NCBI RefSeq assembly: GCF_900184255.1
Contig: NZ_LT854636.1
Coordinates: forward strand, 15,709-72,072
Reading direction: 5' to 3'
DNA from: Haloimpatiens massiliensis
Lineage (GTDB): Bacteria; Bacillota; Clostridia; Clostridiales; Clostridiaceae
Length of the DNA: 56,364 bases
Made by a program: the position numbers and the translations under genes. The number at the start of each line of letters is the position of its first letter. Position 1 is the first letter of the stretch. Below the pieces are notes generated by a model. The model was given only the letters and a program-made list of their open reading frames with translations, ran no database searches and was not told the DNA's origin. This document shows positions 1 to 7,965 of the stretch, in pieces.

Positions 1-442
1 ATCCAAATTCTTTTAATCTAATCCAACCTAAAGTTGGTACTTTAACTCTATGTCTTTCAATAGTCCAATCTGTTTTATTATTCTTTGGAAAGTAAGCTTT
101 AACATCTTGGTTTTTCTTTTTCTTAAATTTAGGAAAACTTGCTTTACCATCAAAAAACTTTTTAAAAGCTTTTTCACTATTCATGATTGCTCGTTTGGTA
201 GCTTTAGAGGACACTTCTTTAATCCAAGTTTTATCGGTATTATTAGGAATATACTCATTATTAAGCCATTTAGAAAAATCCATACCACTAATAAATTTTT
301 TCTCTTTTTCGTAAACTTCTTTATTATGAGCAATATAAAAATTGTATATGAACCTACTTACACCAATAGTTTGATGAATTTTAGTTATCTGTTCTTCTGT
401 TGGTTTAATTCCTATTTTGTATGCTTTTTTCAACTTCTTCAT
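1..442 (-). CDS. tnpB: TnpB RNA-guided nuclease of an IS607-type element, N-terminal part (runs off window)
   Basis: About 147 codons are visible, starting at the ATG at 442-440 behind AGGAAG. The N-terminus (MKKLKKAYKIGIKPTEEQ, then GVSRFIYNFYI) and the later KAFKKFFDGKASFPKFKKKK stretch are typical of the TnpB/IS605-OrfB N-terminal helix-turn-helix region. The RuvC and zinc-finger parts lie left of the window. TnpB proteins are RNA-guided DNA endonucleases that keep IS200/IS605/IS607 elements in place. The guide RNA normally comes from the 3' end of the gene, which is not visible. The start lies 6 nt after the stop of the truncated tnpA, so the two were one transcription unit. Identification is by recalled family resemblance; whether the gene is intact cannot be judged here. 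Confidence 0.88.
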   Translation of the reverse strand, partial: MKKLKKAYKIGIKPTEEQITKIHQTIGVSRFIYNFYIAHNKEVYEKEKKFISGMDFSKWLNNEYIPNNTDKTWIKEVSSKATKRAIMNSEKAFKKFFDGKASFPKFKKKKNQDVKAYFPKNNKTDWTIERHRVKVPTLGWIRLKEFG

Positions 443-448
443 CTTCCT

Positions 449-616
449 TTATCTTTTTCTTATATTTTCTTTGTATTGCTCATAAGTATAATATCTCCTA
501 TTTGTTGGTGTTCTAAATGCTTTTAATATTCCTTCGTTATCCCATCTTTGTAATGTTCTAACTGATACATTAATTAACTCTACAACTTCATTTGGTTTAT
601 AATTATTATTTTTCAA
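449..616 (-). pseudogene. tnpA: IS607 TnpA reduced to its MerR-like DNA-binding domain
   Basis: A 55-codon frame starts with TTG at 616-614 behind GGAAGTGAG and ends with TAA at 451-449. It encodes NNNYKPNEVVELINVSVR followed by TLQRWDNEGILKAFRTPTNR and RYYTYEQY, the conserved MerR-type helix-turn-helix found at the N-terminus of IS607 serine transposases. Full TnpA is about 200 residues with a serine recombinase domain after this helix-turn-helix. Here the frame stops after KENIRKR and tnpB follows at once. The catalytic domain is therefore deleted and the element can no longer excise by itself. A residual DNA-binding protein could still be made, since start, ribosome-binding site and domain are intact. 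Confidence 0.85.
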
Positions 617-756
617 ATGTACTCACTTCCTTTTCATAAGTACATTTTACTATATTTAATTACTTTTATTTATATTTTAAGTAACTAAAGATATCTCCTT
701 TTGTTTTTCTAATGATATTATTTTGCGCCTAAAATCAAAAAAAATACACGAAATAA

Positions 757-1829
757 GAAAATTGCAACACAATACATTAAAATCAAATTTTTAGTTTAAT
801 ATGTTTATGGTTGGAGAGGAGAATCCTACTAAAGGAGGATTTTCCTCCGCTTCGCTATGGGAAATCTTTAATTTATAAAAAAAGCGCTCATAATATTTTT
901 TAGGCGTAGCCTTTCGAAAAGTTATATGATACTTATCAAAATAAGATAATAGCTAAAATTTAATTCATTTTGCCGTGAGGCATAGGGTTGTATAAATCTT
1001 AAATTTGTAGGGTAGAACAAATAAGGTAATAAGTAAGAAGTAAGAGTTAAGGATAAAACTCAAAGAGTTTTTTATAATTAATTTATGAATAAGCAACAAG
1101 AGCTCTCACTTCTTAGCTATTACCTTTTACTATCTACAAGTTCTTATTTATCTAACAATTAAGGCACATTCAAATAAATAACAAGTCAGTATGCTAGTCT
1201 ATTTTGCGTCATACTGCGTCAGCAGAACCCACCGATAGTTCTACTAGCGGCGGAACCTGTTTCCTTGTCTGACACAAAATATACCAGCATCTTTGACTTG
1301 GTATTTATTTTCATGTACCTAAAGTTATATATTCTTATATATAAACCCTAATAATACCTATGCATTTAGGTTGACTGCCGCCAATAAAAGATTTTTAAAG
1401 GTTTAAAAGAAAAAACCATAATTATTCCATTAATGACATAATTATAGCTTTTATTATCAGATTATTATATTTATATACTTTTTATTTAATTAAAGATTTT
1501 TCGTAACGTAGTGAAGAAAAATCCTCCTTTAGTAGTCTGTCTCTCCATAAGTAATGTACATATGAACCGAAAAATCTATCTTTAAGGTAACAATAAATAT
1601 ATTTTTTTAGACTATTGAGCTAGCCTTAGAAATTCTTTGTTTTCAAATTTCAATACCCGTTAAGAAGCTTTCATGTTTGAGCGCCGTTAGAAGCGAGTTT
1701 GAAAGCTTTAGGGGATTGAAATTTGAAAACATTAGAATTTCTTGGCGTATTGCGAACAGTCTAATAAAATATATTTATTGTAGACTTAAAGATAGATTTT
1801 TCTTGCAGCACTTGCTTCGTAATTTATGC
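757..1829. repeat. Composite non-coding repeat R1
   Basis: No credible gene lies between the IS607 fragment and the MgtE-like gene. The stretch is built from modules also found at 10645-11528, 40145-41300 and 46245-47006. They include the GATTTTCC-type stem with the loop GTAACGTAGT, a TTGGCGG/CCGCCAA segment next to TTTAGGTTGACTG, an AAGTAAGAGTTAAGG segment (about 1035), and an AGGCACATTCAAATAA stem (1159-1325). The left end (757-880) is an inverted copy of the right module but lacks the large terminal hairpin. The right end carries the hairpin at 1569-1802 and stops against the stop codon at 1830. Its function is unknown. Confidence 0.8.
1569..1802. repeat. Large conserved hairpin, R1 copy
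   Basis: The 234-nt stretch starts GAAAAATCTATC and ends GATAGATTTTTC, and pairs along nearly its whole length. Paired arms include GTTTTCAAATTTCAAT with ATTGAAATTTGAAAAC. Unpaired conserved segments are TATTGAGCTAGCCTTAG opposite GGCGTATTGCGAACAG. The tip carries AGAAGCTTTCATGTTTGAG pairing with GAGTTTGAAAGCTTT. Other copies at 11267, 40196, 41037 and 46743 keep the loops but change both sides of the stems. It lies 27 nt beyond the stop codon of the MgtE-like gene, so it would form in that gene's 3' untranslated RNA. Whether it acts as RNA or DNA is not known. Confidence 0.8.
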
Positions 1830-3092
1830 TTATACTGCTTTTTTAAACTTTCTTTTTACCTTAAGAGGAACAACTTCATCTAAGATATCATTTATTATAA
1901 CTATGCCACATAGCTTTTCATCTTTGTCTACTACTGGTATAGATAACAAATCATATTTTAAAGCATATTCCACTGCTTTTTCTATACTATCATCATCTTT
2001 TATAAAAACTATGTCAGAATACATTATATCTTCGAGTCTGCTTTCTGGAGAGTTGGTTACCAAATCTACTAGAGAAACAATGCCCTGAAGCTTTTCCTTT
2101 TCATCAATGATATATATATTATAAATGGACTCCTCATCTGGTTTAGTTTCTCTTAAAATTTCTATAGTTTCTCCAGCTGTTATATTTACATTTAAAGTTA
2201 TAAAATCTTTATTCATTATACTTCCAATGGTCTCTTCTTCATACTGCATTAAACTTCTTACTTCATTTTCATCTTCTTTATCTAAATTCAAAAGGATTTT
2301 TTCTTTTTCCTCATCTTCCATATCCTCTAACATATCTGCTATTTCATCGTTAGGCATGGTATCTAAAACTTCTCTCATTTTAAAACTATTTACATTTTTC
2401 AATATATCCTGCTGTACATGATGTTCCACTTCTTCTAATGTATCTGCTGCTAGATCCTTATCTAAACTCTCAAAAACCCTTTTCCTATCATTAGTATCTA
2501 GTTCTTCTAATATGTCAGCTATATCTGCTGGATGAAGCTTTGATAACTTTTCATAGGGTAATGATATTTTTAAATTATTATCTACCATTTCTATAGACTC
2601 AACACTTTCCCAAGTTACCATACTATCTTTAAGATTTCTATGAAGAATCTTATATACTGTTGCTACAAATTTTTCAAGACCAATTCTTCTAGCTGAAGCT
2701 AATGTTCCTGATATTACTGCCACTATTTTTATTTCTGCTGCATTTTGCACTAATGTCAAATCATCTACTTTTATAACTTTTTTACCATTTATATCTACAA
2801 TCTTTTTATTTAAAAGATGTTTTGAAAGCAAATAAGAGTATTTTCTAGGAATTATATCCCTTACCCCTCTTACTTTTATAATTATTTCTCCGTGTTCCTC
2901 AAAAAATTCTATATTTCTAAATTCATAATTAAAAACCTCTCTATTTACTTTCACTTTATATCCTATAACTCTAGGGTATCCTTTTTCTGTGGTCACGTAT
3001 ATGTCTTTTAATATTCCAACGCATTCATCAAATTCATCATAAATCTTTTTGTTTAGTACATTATTTAAATAAAAGCTGCATATTTTCTTCAT
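1830..3092 (-). CDS. MgtE N-domain/CBS protein without a membrane domain, under M-box control
   Basis: The 420-residue protein starts with ATG at 3092 behind AAGGAGGGG. Residues about 1-90 look like a PRC-barrel-type segment (VGILKDIYVTTEKGYPRVIGY). Residues about 180-290 match the MgtE N-terminal superhelical domain (LSKLHPADIADILEEL, LDTMPNDEIADMLEDM). Residues about 295-410 are a pair of CBS domains (IGSIMNKDFITLNVNITAGE, YDLLSIPVVDKDEKLCGIV). MgtE magnesium channels have these cytosolic parts followed by five membrane helices; here the protein ends after the CBS pair (KVKRKFKKAV). It is therefore a soluble magnesium-sensing or regulatory relative, not a channel by itself. In clostridia such proteins are often encoded beside an Nramp transporter (from memory), but none is next to it here. 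The M-box upstream supports a magnesium role. Confidence 0.85.
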   Translation of the reverse strand: MKKICSFYLNNVLNKKIYDEFDECVGILKDIYVTTEKGYPRVIGYKVKVNREVFNYEFRNIEFFEEHGEIIIKVRGVRDIIPRKYSYLLSKHLLNKKIVDINGKKVIKVDDLTLVQNAAEIKIVAVISGTLASARRIGLEKFVATVYKILHRNLKDSMVTWESVESIEMVDNNLKISLPYEKLSKLHPADIADILEELDTNDRKRVFESLDKDLAADTLEEVEHHVQQDILKNVNSFKMREVLDTMPNDEIADMLEDMEDEEKEKILLNLDKEDENEVRSLMQYEEETIGSIMNKDFITLNVNITAGETIEILRETKPDEESIYNIYIIDEKEKLQGIVSLVDLVTNSPESRLEDIMYSDIVFIKDDDSIEKAVEYALKYDLLSIPVVDKDEKLCGIVIINDILDEVVPLKVKRKFKKAV

Positions 3093-3146
3093 AAAGACCC
3101 CTCCTTATATTCGAGAAGTATTTATGAACATGTACTTAAGACTAGT

Positions 3147-3200
3147 TTATAGATGCTTTTCCCTATTAAAACGTATTTTAACATGGAAAAACATCTATAA
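3147..3200 (-). promoter_or_regulatory. Hairpin in the leader, starting at the stop codon of the leader ORF
   Basis: On the minus strand TTATAGATGTTTTTCC pairs with GGGAAAAGCATCTATAA, and an inner TTAAAATACGTTTTAA can extend the stem. It begins at the base after the TAG stop of the small ORF and ends about 54 nt before the start of the MgtE-like gene. No run of U follows, so it is not a typical intrinsic terminator. Its position suggests that a ribosome at the end of the small ORF would change its folding. That role is inferred. Confidence 0.6.
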
Positions 3201-3284
3201 CTAATCATCACAAACACTTCTCTTTATTATTCGATTTTTTGAATCATCACTATTAACCGCCGGTAATTGAGGATCACCCTCCAT
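3201..3284 (-). CDS. 27-codon leader peptide between the M-box and the MgtE-like gene
   Basis: ATG at 3284-3282 lies behind a strong ribosome-binding site (AAGGTGGTGA). The frame reads MEGDPQLPAVNSDDSKNR then IIKRSVCDD and stops at TAG 3203-3201. The acidic/proline start (MEGDPQLP) resembles the enterobacterial MgtL leader (MEPDPTPLP), where acidic and proline residues destabilise ribosomes at low magnesium and so turn on mgtA. It lies downstream of the riboswitch terminator and directly upstream of a hairpin and the MgtE-like gene. That is the right position for a second, translation-based magnesium control. The ORF is clear from sequence; the regulatory role is inference. Confidence 0.6.
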   Translation of the reverse strand: MEGDPQLPAVNSDDSKNRIIKRSVCDD

Positions 3285-3311
3285 GAAATTTCACCACCTT
3301 ATAGATTATTT

Positions 3312-3348
3312 TTGAAAATAAAAAAGAGCTATTATTAGGCTCTTTTTC
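3312..3348 (-). terminator. Intrinsic terminator of the M-box riboswitch
   Basis: On the minus strand AGAGCCTAATAATAGCTCT forms a stem followed by TTTTTTTATTTTC. It lies just after the aptamer and before the leader ORF. In M-box riboswitches magnesium binding favours the terminator, shutting off the gene when magnesium is plentiful. Confidence 0.85.
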
Positions 3349-3520
3349 TCATGCAAATTAAATAATTTGTATGAGCTTTAGCACTATATAGCTTTGAACT
3401 TACAAATAAATTCAGCTACATTAGATAAAACCTTATTCTCGGTAGTACCTGCTGACCCATTGGCATCTCTCGATGTTTCCGGGCAGTAGCGTGTATCTAT
3501 ATAGGAGCCTCACCTAACAA
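3349..3520 (-). ncRNA. M-box (ykoK) magnesium riboswitch aptamer
   Basis: The minus strand carries the hallmark segments of the M-box: TTAGGTGAGGCTCCTATATA near 3517-3498, then CTACTGCCCGGAAACATCGA, GAGATGCCAATGGGTCAGCA and GGTACTACCGAGAATAAGG. These form the three parallel helices that bind several magnesium ions. The aptamer runs into a terminator, then the leader ORF and the MgtE/CBS gene. This is the family's usual place, upstream of magnesium transport genes. Boundaries are accurate to about 10 nt. Confidence 0.93.
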
Positions 3521-3562
3521 ATTTATTATTTAAATTTTATTTTAAATTACCTCTGTAATATT

Positions 3563-3590
3563 ATTATATTATAAAACTTTTAAAATGCAA
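3563..3590 (-). promoter_or_regulatory. Promoter of the M-box/MgtE-like transcript
   Basis: On the minus strand TTGCAT (3590-3585) and TATAAT (3568-3563) are separated by 16 nt. They lie about 45 nt upstream of the first M-box helix. This is a good vegetative-type promoter by eye. Confidence 0.65.
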
Positions 3591-3677
3591 TAAAATTTCT
3601 TATGCATATACAAAAGTGTATACTTTTACATGAAAAATTTAATTTACATCTACAGTTCATAATTTAAATTATTTAAC

Positions 3678-4030
3678 TTTTGCAGCTAAAAAATAAAGCT
3701 CTTTTAGAAACTAACTATAATTGGAAATTTGCAGGTAAGTAATAGGTAAGAGCTAAGAAGTAAGAGTTAAGGATAAAACTCAAAGAGTTTTTTATAATTA
3801 ATTTGTAAGTAACAGATAATAAGTAATAGTTGTGGTAAAAATTCAGCTTTGCTGAATTTTTTCAAGAGCTCTTACTTTTTACCTATTAGTTCTTACCTTT
3901 TCACTCTTACTTCTTACTTTTTACCTCTTACCTACTCTACAAATTCCTATTTTACATTCTAAATTTTAAATTAACTTCTGAAGGAGCTTTTAATTCTAAA
4001 TTTTTATTATGTAGTTGTATATTAAAAATT
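3678..4030. repeat. Non-coding repeat S, degenerate copy of the MITE at 30675-31098
   Basis: This lies in the gene-free stretch 3591-4199. It starts TTAACTTTTGCAG and contains AGCTCTTTTAGAAACTAACT, GGTAAGAGCTAAGAAGTAAG, GATAAAACTCAAAGAGTTTT, and the hairpin ATTCAGCTTTGCTGAATTTT. It then continues through CTCTTACTTTTTACC-type repeats to CTACTCTACAAATTCC. The same order is seen in reverse complement at 30675-31098. The left terminal repeat is recognisable but the right one is decayed. Nothing else is seen in the stretch apart from the ygiQ leader. Confidence 0.75.
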
Positions 4031-4199
4031 CAATTTTTATATATTTCTATTTAATATTATGTATTAATTATGTTAATATTAATAGTTGATAACTATTAAT
4101 GAGAGAAACCTAAGATAATAACTTATTAATTTAAAATATCACTTATTAATAACGACAAAAACTATGTCATAATTTTATAATTGGAGGAAACAGCAATCT

Positions 4200-6146
4200 A
4201 TGACTATAAATAATAAATTTTTACCTATTTGCAAAAACGATCTTTTAGATAGGGGCATAGAACAATTAGATTTTATAATAATTACTGGTGATGCATATGT
4301 AGATCACCCGTCCTTTGGAACAGCTATAATAGGGAGGGTTTTAGAGCGTGAAGGTTTTAAAGTAGGCATAATAGCTCAACCTAATTGGAAAGATGTTAAT
4401 GCTTTTAAAATTCTAGGCAAACCTAAATATGCTTTTCTTGTGAATTCTGGAAATATAGACTCAATGGTAAATCACTATACTGCTGCCAAAAAGAAAAGAC
4501 ATGATGATTTATACTCCCCAGGTGGAAAAAGCGGATATAGACCAGATAGAGCTGTTATAGTTTATTCAAATAAACTTAAAGAAGCTTACAAAAACGTACC
4601 CATAATATTAGGTGGAATCGAAGCTAGCTTAAGGAGATTTGCTCATTATGATTACTGGTCTGATAAGGTAAGAAGAAGCATATTACTAGACTCCAAAGCA
4701 GATCTATTAATATACGGTATGGGTGAAAAAACCGTAGTGGAAATAGCCAATCTTTTTAAGTATGGAATGAAAATAGAAAGTATGAATACTATAAAGGGAA
4801 CTGTTTATAGCACTAATAACATAGATGAAATTAAAGACTTTGTAGTTACACCATCCTTTGAAGAAGTTTCAGAAAATAAAAAAGCATATGCAGATGCTTT
4901 TAAAATTCAATACTTTGAGCAAGATGCTATAAATGGAAAAACTATAATTCAAAAGCATGGAGATAGATTTATAGTACAAAACTCTCCTCAGCACCCTTTA
5001 AGTCAAGAGGAAATGGATGTAGTATATAATTTACCTTACGCTAGAAACTATCACCCTATATATGAAGAAGATGGAGGAATTCCAGCTATCAATGAAGTAA
5101 AATTTTCCTTGACCAGCCATAGAGGTTGTTTTGGTTCTTGTTCTTTCTGTGCTTTAACTTTTCACCAGGGAAGAGTAATTCAAAATAGAAGCCAAGAATC
5201 TATTTTAAAAGAAGCTAAACTTTTAACTAAATTAGATGATTTTAAAGGATATATACACGACGTAGGAGGTCCTACTGCTAATTTTAGACATAGAGCTTGT
5301 AAAAAACAGGAGACACTCGGCACTTGTAAAAATAAACTGTGTCTTTTCCCTTCGCCTTGCAAGAATCTTATAATAGATCATACAGAATACCTCAATATGC
5401 TAAAAAAAATAAGAACAATACCCGGAGTTAAAAAGGTTTTTATACGTTCAGGTATAAGATATGATTATTTAATTCACGATAAAAACTCAGCATTTTTTGA
5501 AGACTTATGCAAACACCATATAAGCGGTCAATTAAAAGTGGCTCCTGAACATATTTCTCCAAAAGTATTAAAGCAAATGGGAAAACCTAATAGAGAAGTA
5601 TACGAAAAATTTGTGGATAAATATTTTCTTATAAACAAAAAACTTAATAAAAAACAATATCTAGTTCCATACTTAATGTCCAGCCATCCTGGCAGTGATT
5701 TAACTGCTGCTATAGAATTGGCTCTATACATAAAAAAAATGGGATATACTCCGGAGCAAGTTCAGGATTTTTATCCTACTCCTGGTAGTCTTTCAACAAC
5801 CATGTACTACACAGGTATAAATCCTTTAACTAATGAGAAAGTATATGTTCCTAAAGCTCAACATGAAAAAAATATGCAAAGGGCATTACTGCAATTTACT
5901 AAGGAAGAAAATTATAATTTAGTTAAAGAAGCACTTATAAAAGCTCATAGAGAAGACTTAATAGGCTTCGGTAAAGAGTGTTTAATACCTCCTAGACTTA
6001 TAAGAAAAAACAGAAGTTCCCATGGCAATGGAAAAATTAAAAAGAACACTAATGATTTCAATAATAAAAATGTACATGGTAGAAACAATAAAGGGAAAAA
6101 TACTAATGTTAAAAATAGAAATACTAAAAAAACCATTAAAAGATAA
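4200..6146 (+). CDS. YgiQ family radical SAM protein
   Basis: The 648-residue protein has start ATG behind GGAGG at 4182-4187. It matches the YgiQ/UPF0313 family throughout: FLPICKNDLLDRGIEQLDF at the N-terminus, then YVDHPSFGTAIIGRVLE, GGIEASLRRFAHYDYWSDK, and the radical SAM cluster motif C310-x3-C314-x2-C317 (GCFGSCSFCALTFHQGR). These cysteines bind the 4Fe-4S cluster that cleaves S-adenosylmethionine. The substrate is not established for the family. The last 30 or so residues are a low-complexity Asn/Lys tail, common in this family. The gene is single, with its own leader and a terminator shared with the convergent gene at 6167. Confidence 0.92.
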   Translation: MTINNKFLPICKNDLLDRGIEQLDFIIITGDAYVDHPSFGTAIIGRVLEREGFKVGIIAQPNWKDVNAFKILGKPKYAFLVNSGNIDSMVNHYTAAKKKRHDDLYSPGGKSGYRPDRAVIVYSNKLKEAYKNVPIILGGIEASLRRFAHYDYWSDKVRRSILLDSKADLLIYGMGEKTVVEIANLFKYGMKIESMNTIKGTVYSTNNIDEIKDFVVTPSFEEVSENKKAYADAFKIQYFEQDAINGKTIIQKHGDRFIVQNSPQHPLSQEEMDVVYNLPYARNYHPIYEEDGGIPAINEVKFSLTSHRGCFGSCSFCALTFHQGRVIQNRSQESILKEAKLLTKLDDFKGYIHDVGGPTANFRHRACKKQETLGTCKNKLCLFPSPCKNLIIDHTEYLNMLKKIRTIPGVKKVFIRSGIRYDYLIHDKNSAFFEDLCKHHISGQLKVAPEHISPKVLKQMGKPNREVYEKFVDKYFLINKKLNKKQYLVPYLMSSHPGSDLTAAIELALYIKKMGYTPEQVQDFYPTPGSLSTTMYYTGINPLTNEKVYVPKAQHEKNMQRALLQFTKEENYNLVKEALIKAHREDLIGFGKECLIPPRLIRKNRSSHGNGKIKKNTNDFNNKNVHGRNNKGKNTNVKNRNTKKTIKR

Positions 6147-6175
6147 AGGCACATTTACTAGTGTCTTTATCTTTT
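6138..6175. terminator. Bidirectional terminator between ygiQ and the membrane protein gene
   Basis: AAAAGATAAAGGCAC (6138-6152) pairs with GTGTCTTTATCTTTT (6161-6175) around an 8-nt loop. The arms supply A- and T-runs on both strands. It overlaps the 3' ends of both convergent genes. Confidence 0.75.
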
Positions 6176-6805
6176 AATCTTATACAATATATAGTCTAAT
6201 AAAATCAACCATAAACAATTACTTATTAATAAATTAGGAATAAATTCTGCATTTGTTATACTTGATAATATTTCCACAATAGATACTCCACAAACTACTG
6301 TTGCAAATACTATAAGTGATTTATTATAATTGTTCTCTCTAATCAGTATTATGCACCATATAAAACATAAGGTATAAAAAGCTAATGCAATATTCTTAAG
6401 ATATTCACCATTAATCATATTTACCACATACCCAAAATCCATATTTAATATGATATCTATCTGTCCCTTCAAGATAAATAAAATATATATCGCTACGGAT
6501 GCGAAAAATACTATGAATAAATATGAAAAATTTATCTTACTATTTCTAGCCAGTATACATAAAATTATACATACAATTATAGGCATAGATATAAAGTTTA
6601 AATATATAAGAGGTTTTAAAAAGTATAAATATGCTAAATTCTCAGTTATAAACATTATAATAAGAGCTACATTCCTAATAATAATACCTAATATACCTAT
6701 ATAAGTAAGTATTTTTATTTTAAATGGTACTTTTTTACATATAGAAATTCCCCTATAACTTATATAAAACATAAGCAGTAATAAAATTAAATATATATAT
6801 TTCAA
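6167..6805 (-). CDS. Polytopic membrane protein of unknown function
   Basis: About 212 residues when started at TTG 6805-6803, which has GGAG six bases upstream; a TTG at 6817 is possible but lacks a ribosome-binding site. The protein is almost all hydrophobic, with about seven membrane segments (for example YIYLILLLLMFYISY, ILTYIGILGIIIRNVALII, FSYLFIVFFASVAIYILFIL, LLISNCLWLILLDYIL). No motif was recognised. It stands alone, convergent with ygiQ. It was not assigned to any family; only a membrane location is supported. Confidence 0.7.
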   Translation of the reverse strand: MKYIYLILLLLMFYISYRGISICKKVPFKIKILTYIGILGIIIRNVALIIMFITENLAYLYFLKPLIYLNFISMPIIVCIILCILARNSKINFSYLFIVFFASVAIYILFILKGQIDIILNMDFGYVVNMINGEYLKNIALAFYTLCFIWCIILIRENNYNKSLIVFATVVCGVSIVEILSSITNAEFIPNLLISNCLWLILLDYILYKIKR

Positions 6806-6917
6806 TTTATACTCCAAAATAAATTAGTATACTTAATATATATTAAACTCCATAAAATTTTATTACTACTGTTGTATTCATATATATGCTATGGCTTTTA
6901 TAAATTTACCTTCTTCT

Positions 6918-6936
6918 AAGGCACATTCAAATAACT
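6918..6936. repeat. Short remnant of the AGGCACATTCAAATAA repeat
   Basis: AAGGCACATTCAAATAA is repeated at 1161 (inside R1) and 44453 (beside R4), where it opens a longer hairpin. Here only the first arm is left, just downstream of the lipid kinase stop codon. Confidence 0.5.
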
Positions 6937-6941
6937 TATAT

Positions 6942-7826
6942 TTACTGCTGTATACCTAATATTTTAAGTCCTCCTTTTATGCATCTTACGGTAAGTGGGA
7001 AATCAGGTCCTTTCTCTCCGTCTATATCTGTAACAATGTCTTCATGACATTCTATATATAGATTATCTGTTTTAAAATAAATTAGTCCGTTAATATTTTC
7101 TAAATGTTCCCCTTTTACTATTTTTATAAACAAAGGCAACATATCTCTTATAGCACATGCTTTTATAATTATTACATCTAAAAGACCATCATCTATCTCC
7201 GCTTTATAAGCTAAATTTAAATTACCAGCAGTTCTTCCATTAAACACCAACATAAGGAACATATCTCCATCATAATTAACTTCTTCTGATTTTACTTTTA
7301 TACTTAACCTTCTGAATTTTGGAAGTTGTTCTATTCCTTTAACATAATAAGCTAACTTTCCTATGGCGTTTTTTAAGTTTGTATCTGTTTTTTGAGAAAT
7401 ATCTGTAAAAAGTCCTGTACTAGCTACATTAATAAAATATTTATTATTTATTTTTCCTAAATCAACGGTTTTAACTTTACTGTTTAATATTTGTTCACAA
7501 GCTTCTTCTATGTTTTGAGGCATTCCTATTAATTTTGCAAAATCATTAGCTGTTCCTACTGGAAGTATTGCAATAGGTAAATCTATTCCTTTTTCTTTCA
7601 TAGTATTTACAGCATTATCAACTGTTCCATCTCCTCCAGCCACTAATATATAGTCATAATCATTATCTAAATCTTTAAAAGCCTCCTCTACACTATGTTC
7701 AAAACTTATTCTATAAGGCACAACATCATAACCATACTTCTGATGTACCTTTATAACATTATCTATATCTGATATTATAGAATTTTCCCCTGAATATGGA
7801 TTATAAATAAATCTTACCTTTCCCAT
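6942..7826 (-). CDS. YegS/DgkB-type lipid kinase
   Basis: The 294-residue protein starts at ATG 7826-7824 with GGAGAG six to eight bases upstream; an upstream TTG at 7844 is less likely. The diacylglycerol kinase catalytic signature GGDGT is at residues 64-68, preceded by the nucleotide-binding segment NPYSGEN (9-15) and followed by LPVGTANDFA. The C-terminal part (GDMFLMLVFNGRTAGNLN, DGLLDVIIIKA) fits the second domain of the YegS/DgkB fold. Such enzymes phosphorylate diacylglycerol or related lipids at the membrane. The exact substrate cannot be told from sequence. It is a monocistronic gene. Confidence 0.88.
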   Translation of the reverse strand: MGKVRFIYNPYSGENSIISDIDNVIKVHQKYGYDVVPYRISFEHSVEEAFKDLDNDYDYILVAGGDGTVDNAVNTMKEKGIDLPIAILPVGTANDFAKLIGMPQNIEEACEQILNSKVKTVDLGKINNKYFINVASTGLFTDISQKTDTNLKNAIGKLAYYVKGIEQLPKFRRLSIKVKSEEVNYDGDMFLMLVFNGRTAGNLNLAYKAEIDDGLLDVIIIKACAIRDMLPLFIKIVKGEHLENINGLIYFKTDNLYIECHEDIVTDIDGEKGPDFPLTVRCIKGGLKILGIQQ

Positions 7827-7901
7827 TATCTTCTCTCCTAGCAAATCTATTTTCTTTTTATAATTATAGAATATTTACCTCTTAATAATATATCATTTAT
7901 C

Positions 7902-7938
7902 AAAAAAAATCCATAAGAGTAAATAATCTTATGGATTT
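7902..7938 (-). terminator. Terminator of the CBS-domain gene
   Basis: On the minus strand AAATCCATAAGA pairs with TCTTATGGATTT, followed by a T-run (TTTTTTTTGA). It lies 28 nt past the stop of the gene at 7966. Confidence 0.8.
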
Positions 7939-7965
7939 TATTCATACTTATATAAATTTTATTTA

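Noticed and set aside
50..526. 158-codon plus-strand frame rich in Phe
   Set aside because: It is the antisense of tnpB and the truncated tnpA, both of which match a known family on the minus strand.
1569..1802. Group II intron or retron RNA
   Set aside because: No reverse transcriptase, no domain V-like hairpin, and the pairing is one long helix with inner loops. The copies lie between genes, not within them.
1677..1883. 68-codon plus-strand frame
   Set aside because: It lies in the large hairpin of R1 and overlaps the MgtE-like gene. The same kind of frame (40115-40324, minus) arises in R3 only because the hairpin arms are alike; there is no ribosome-binding site or protein-like composition.
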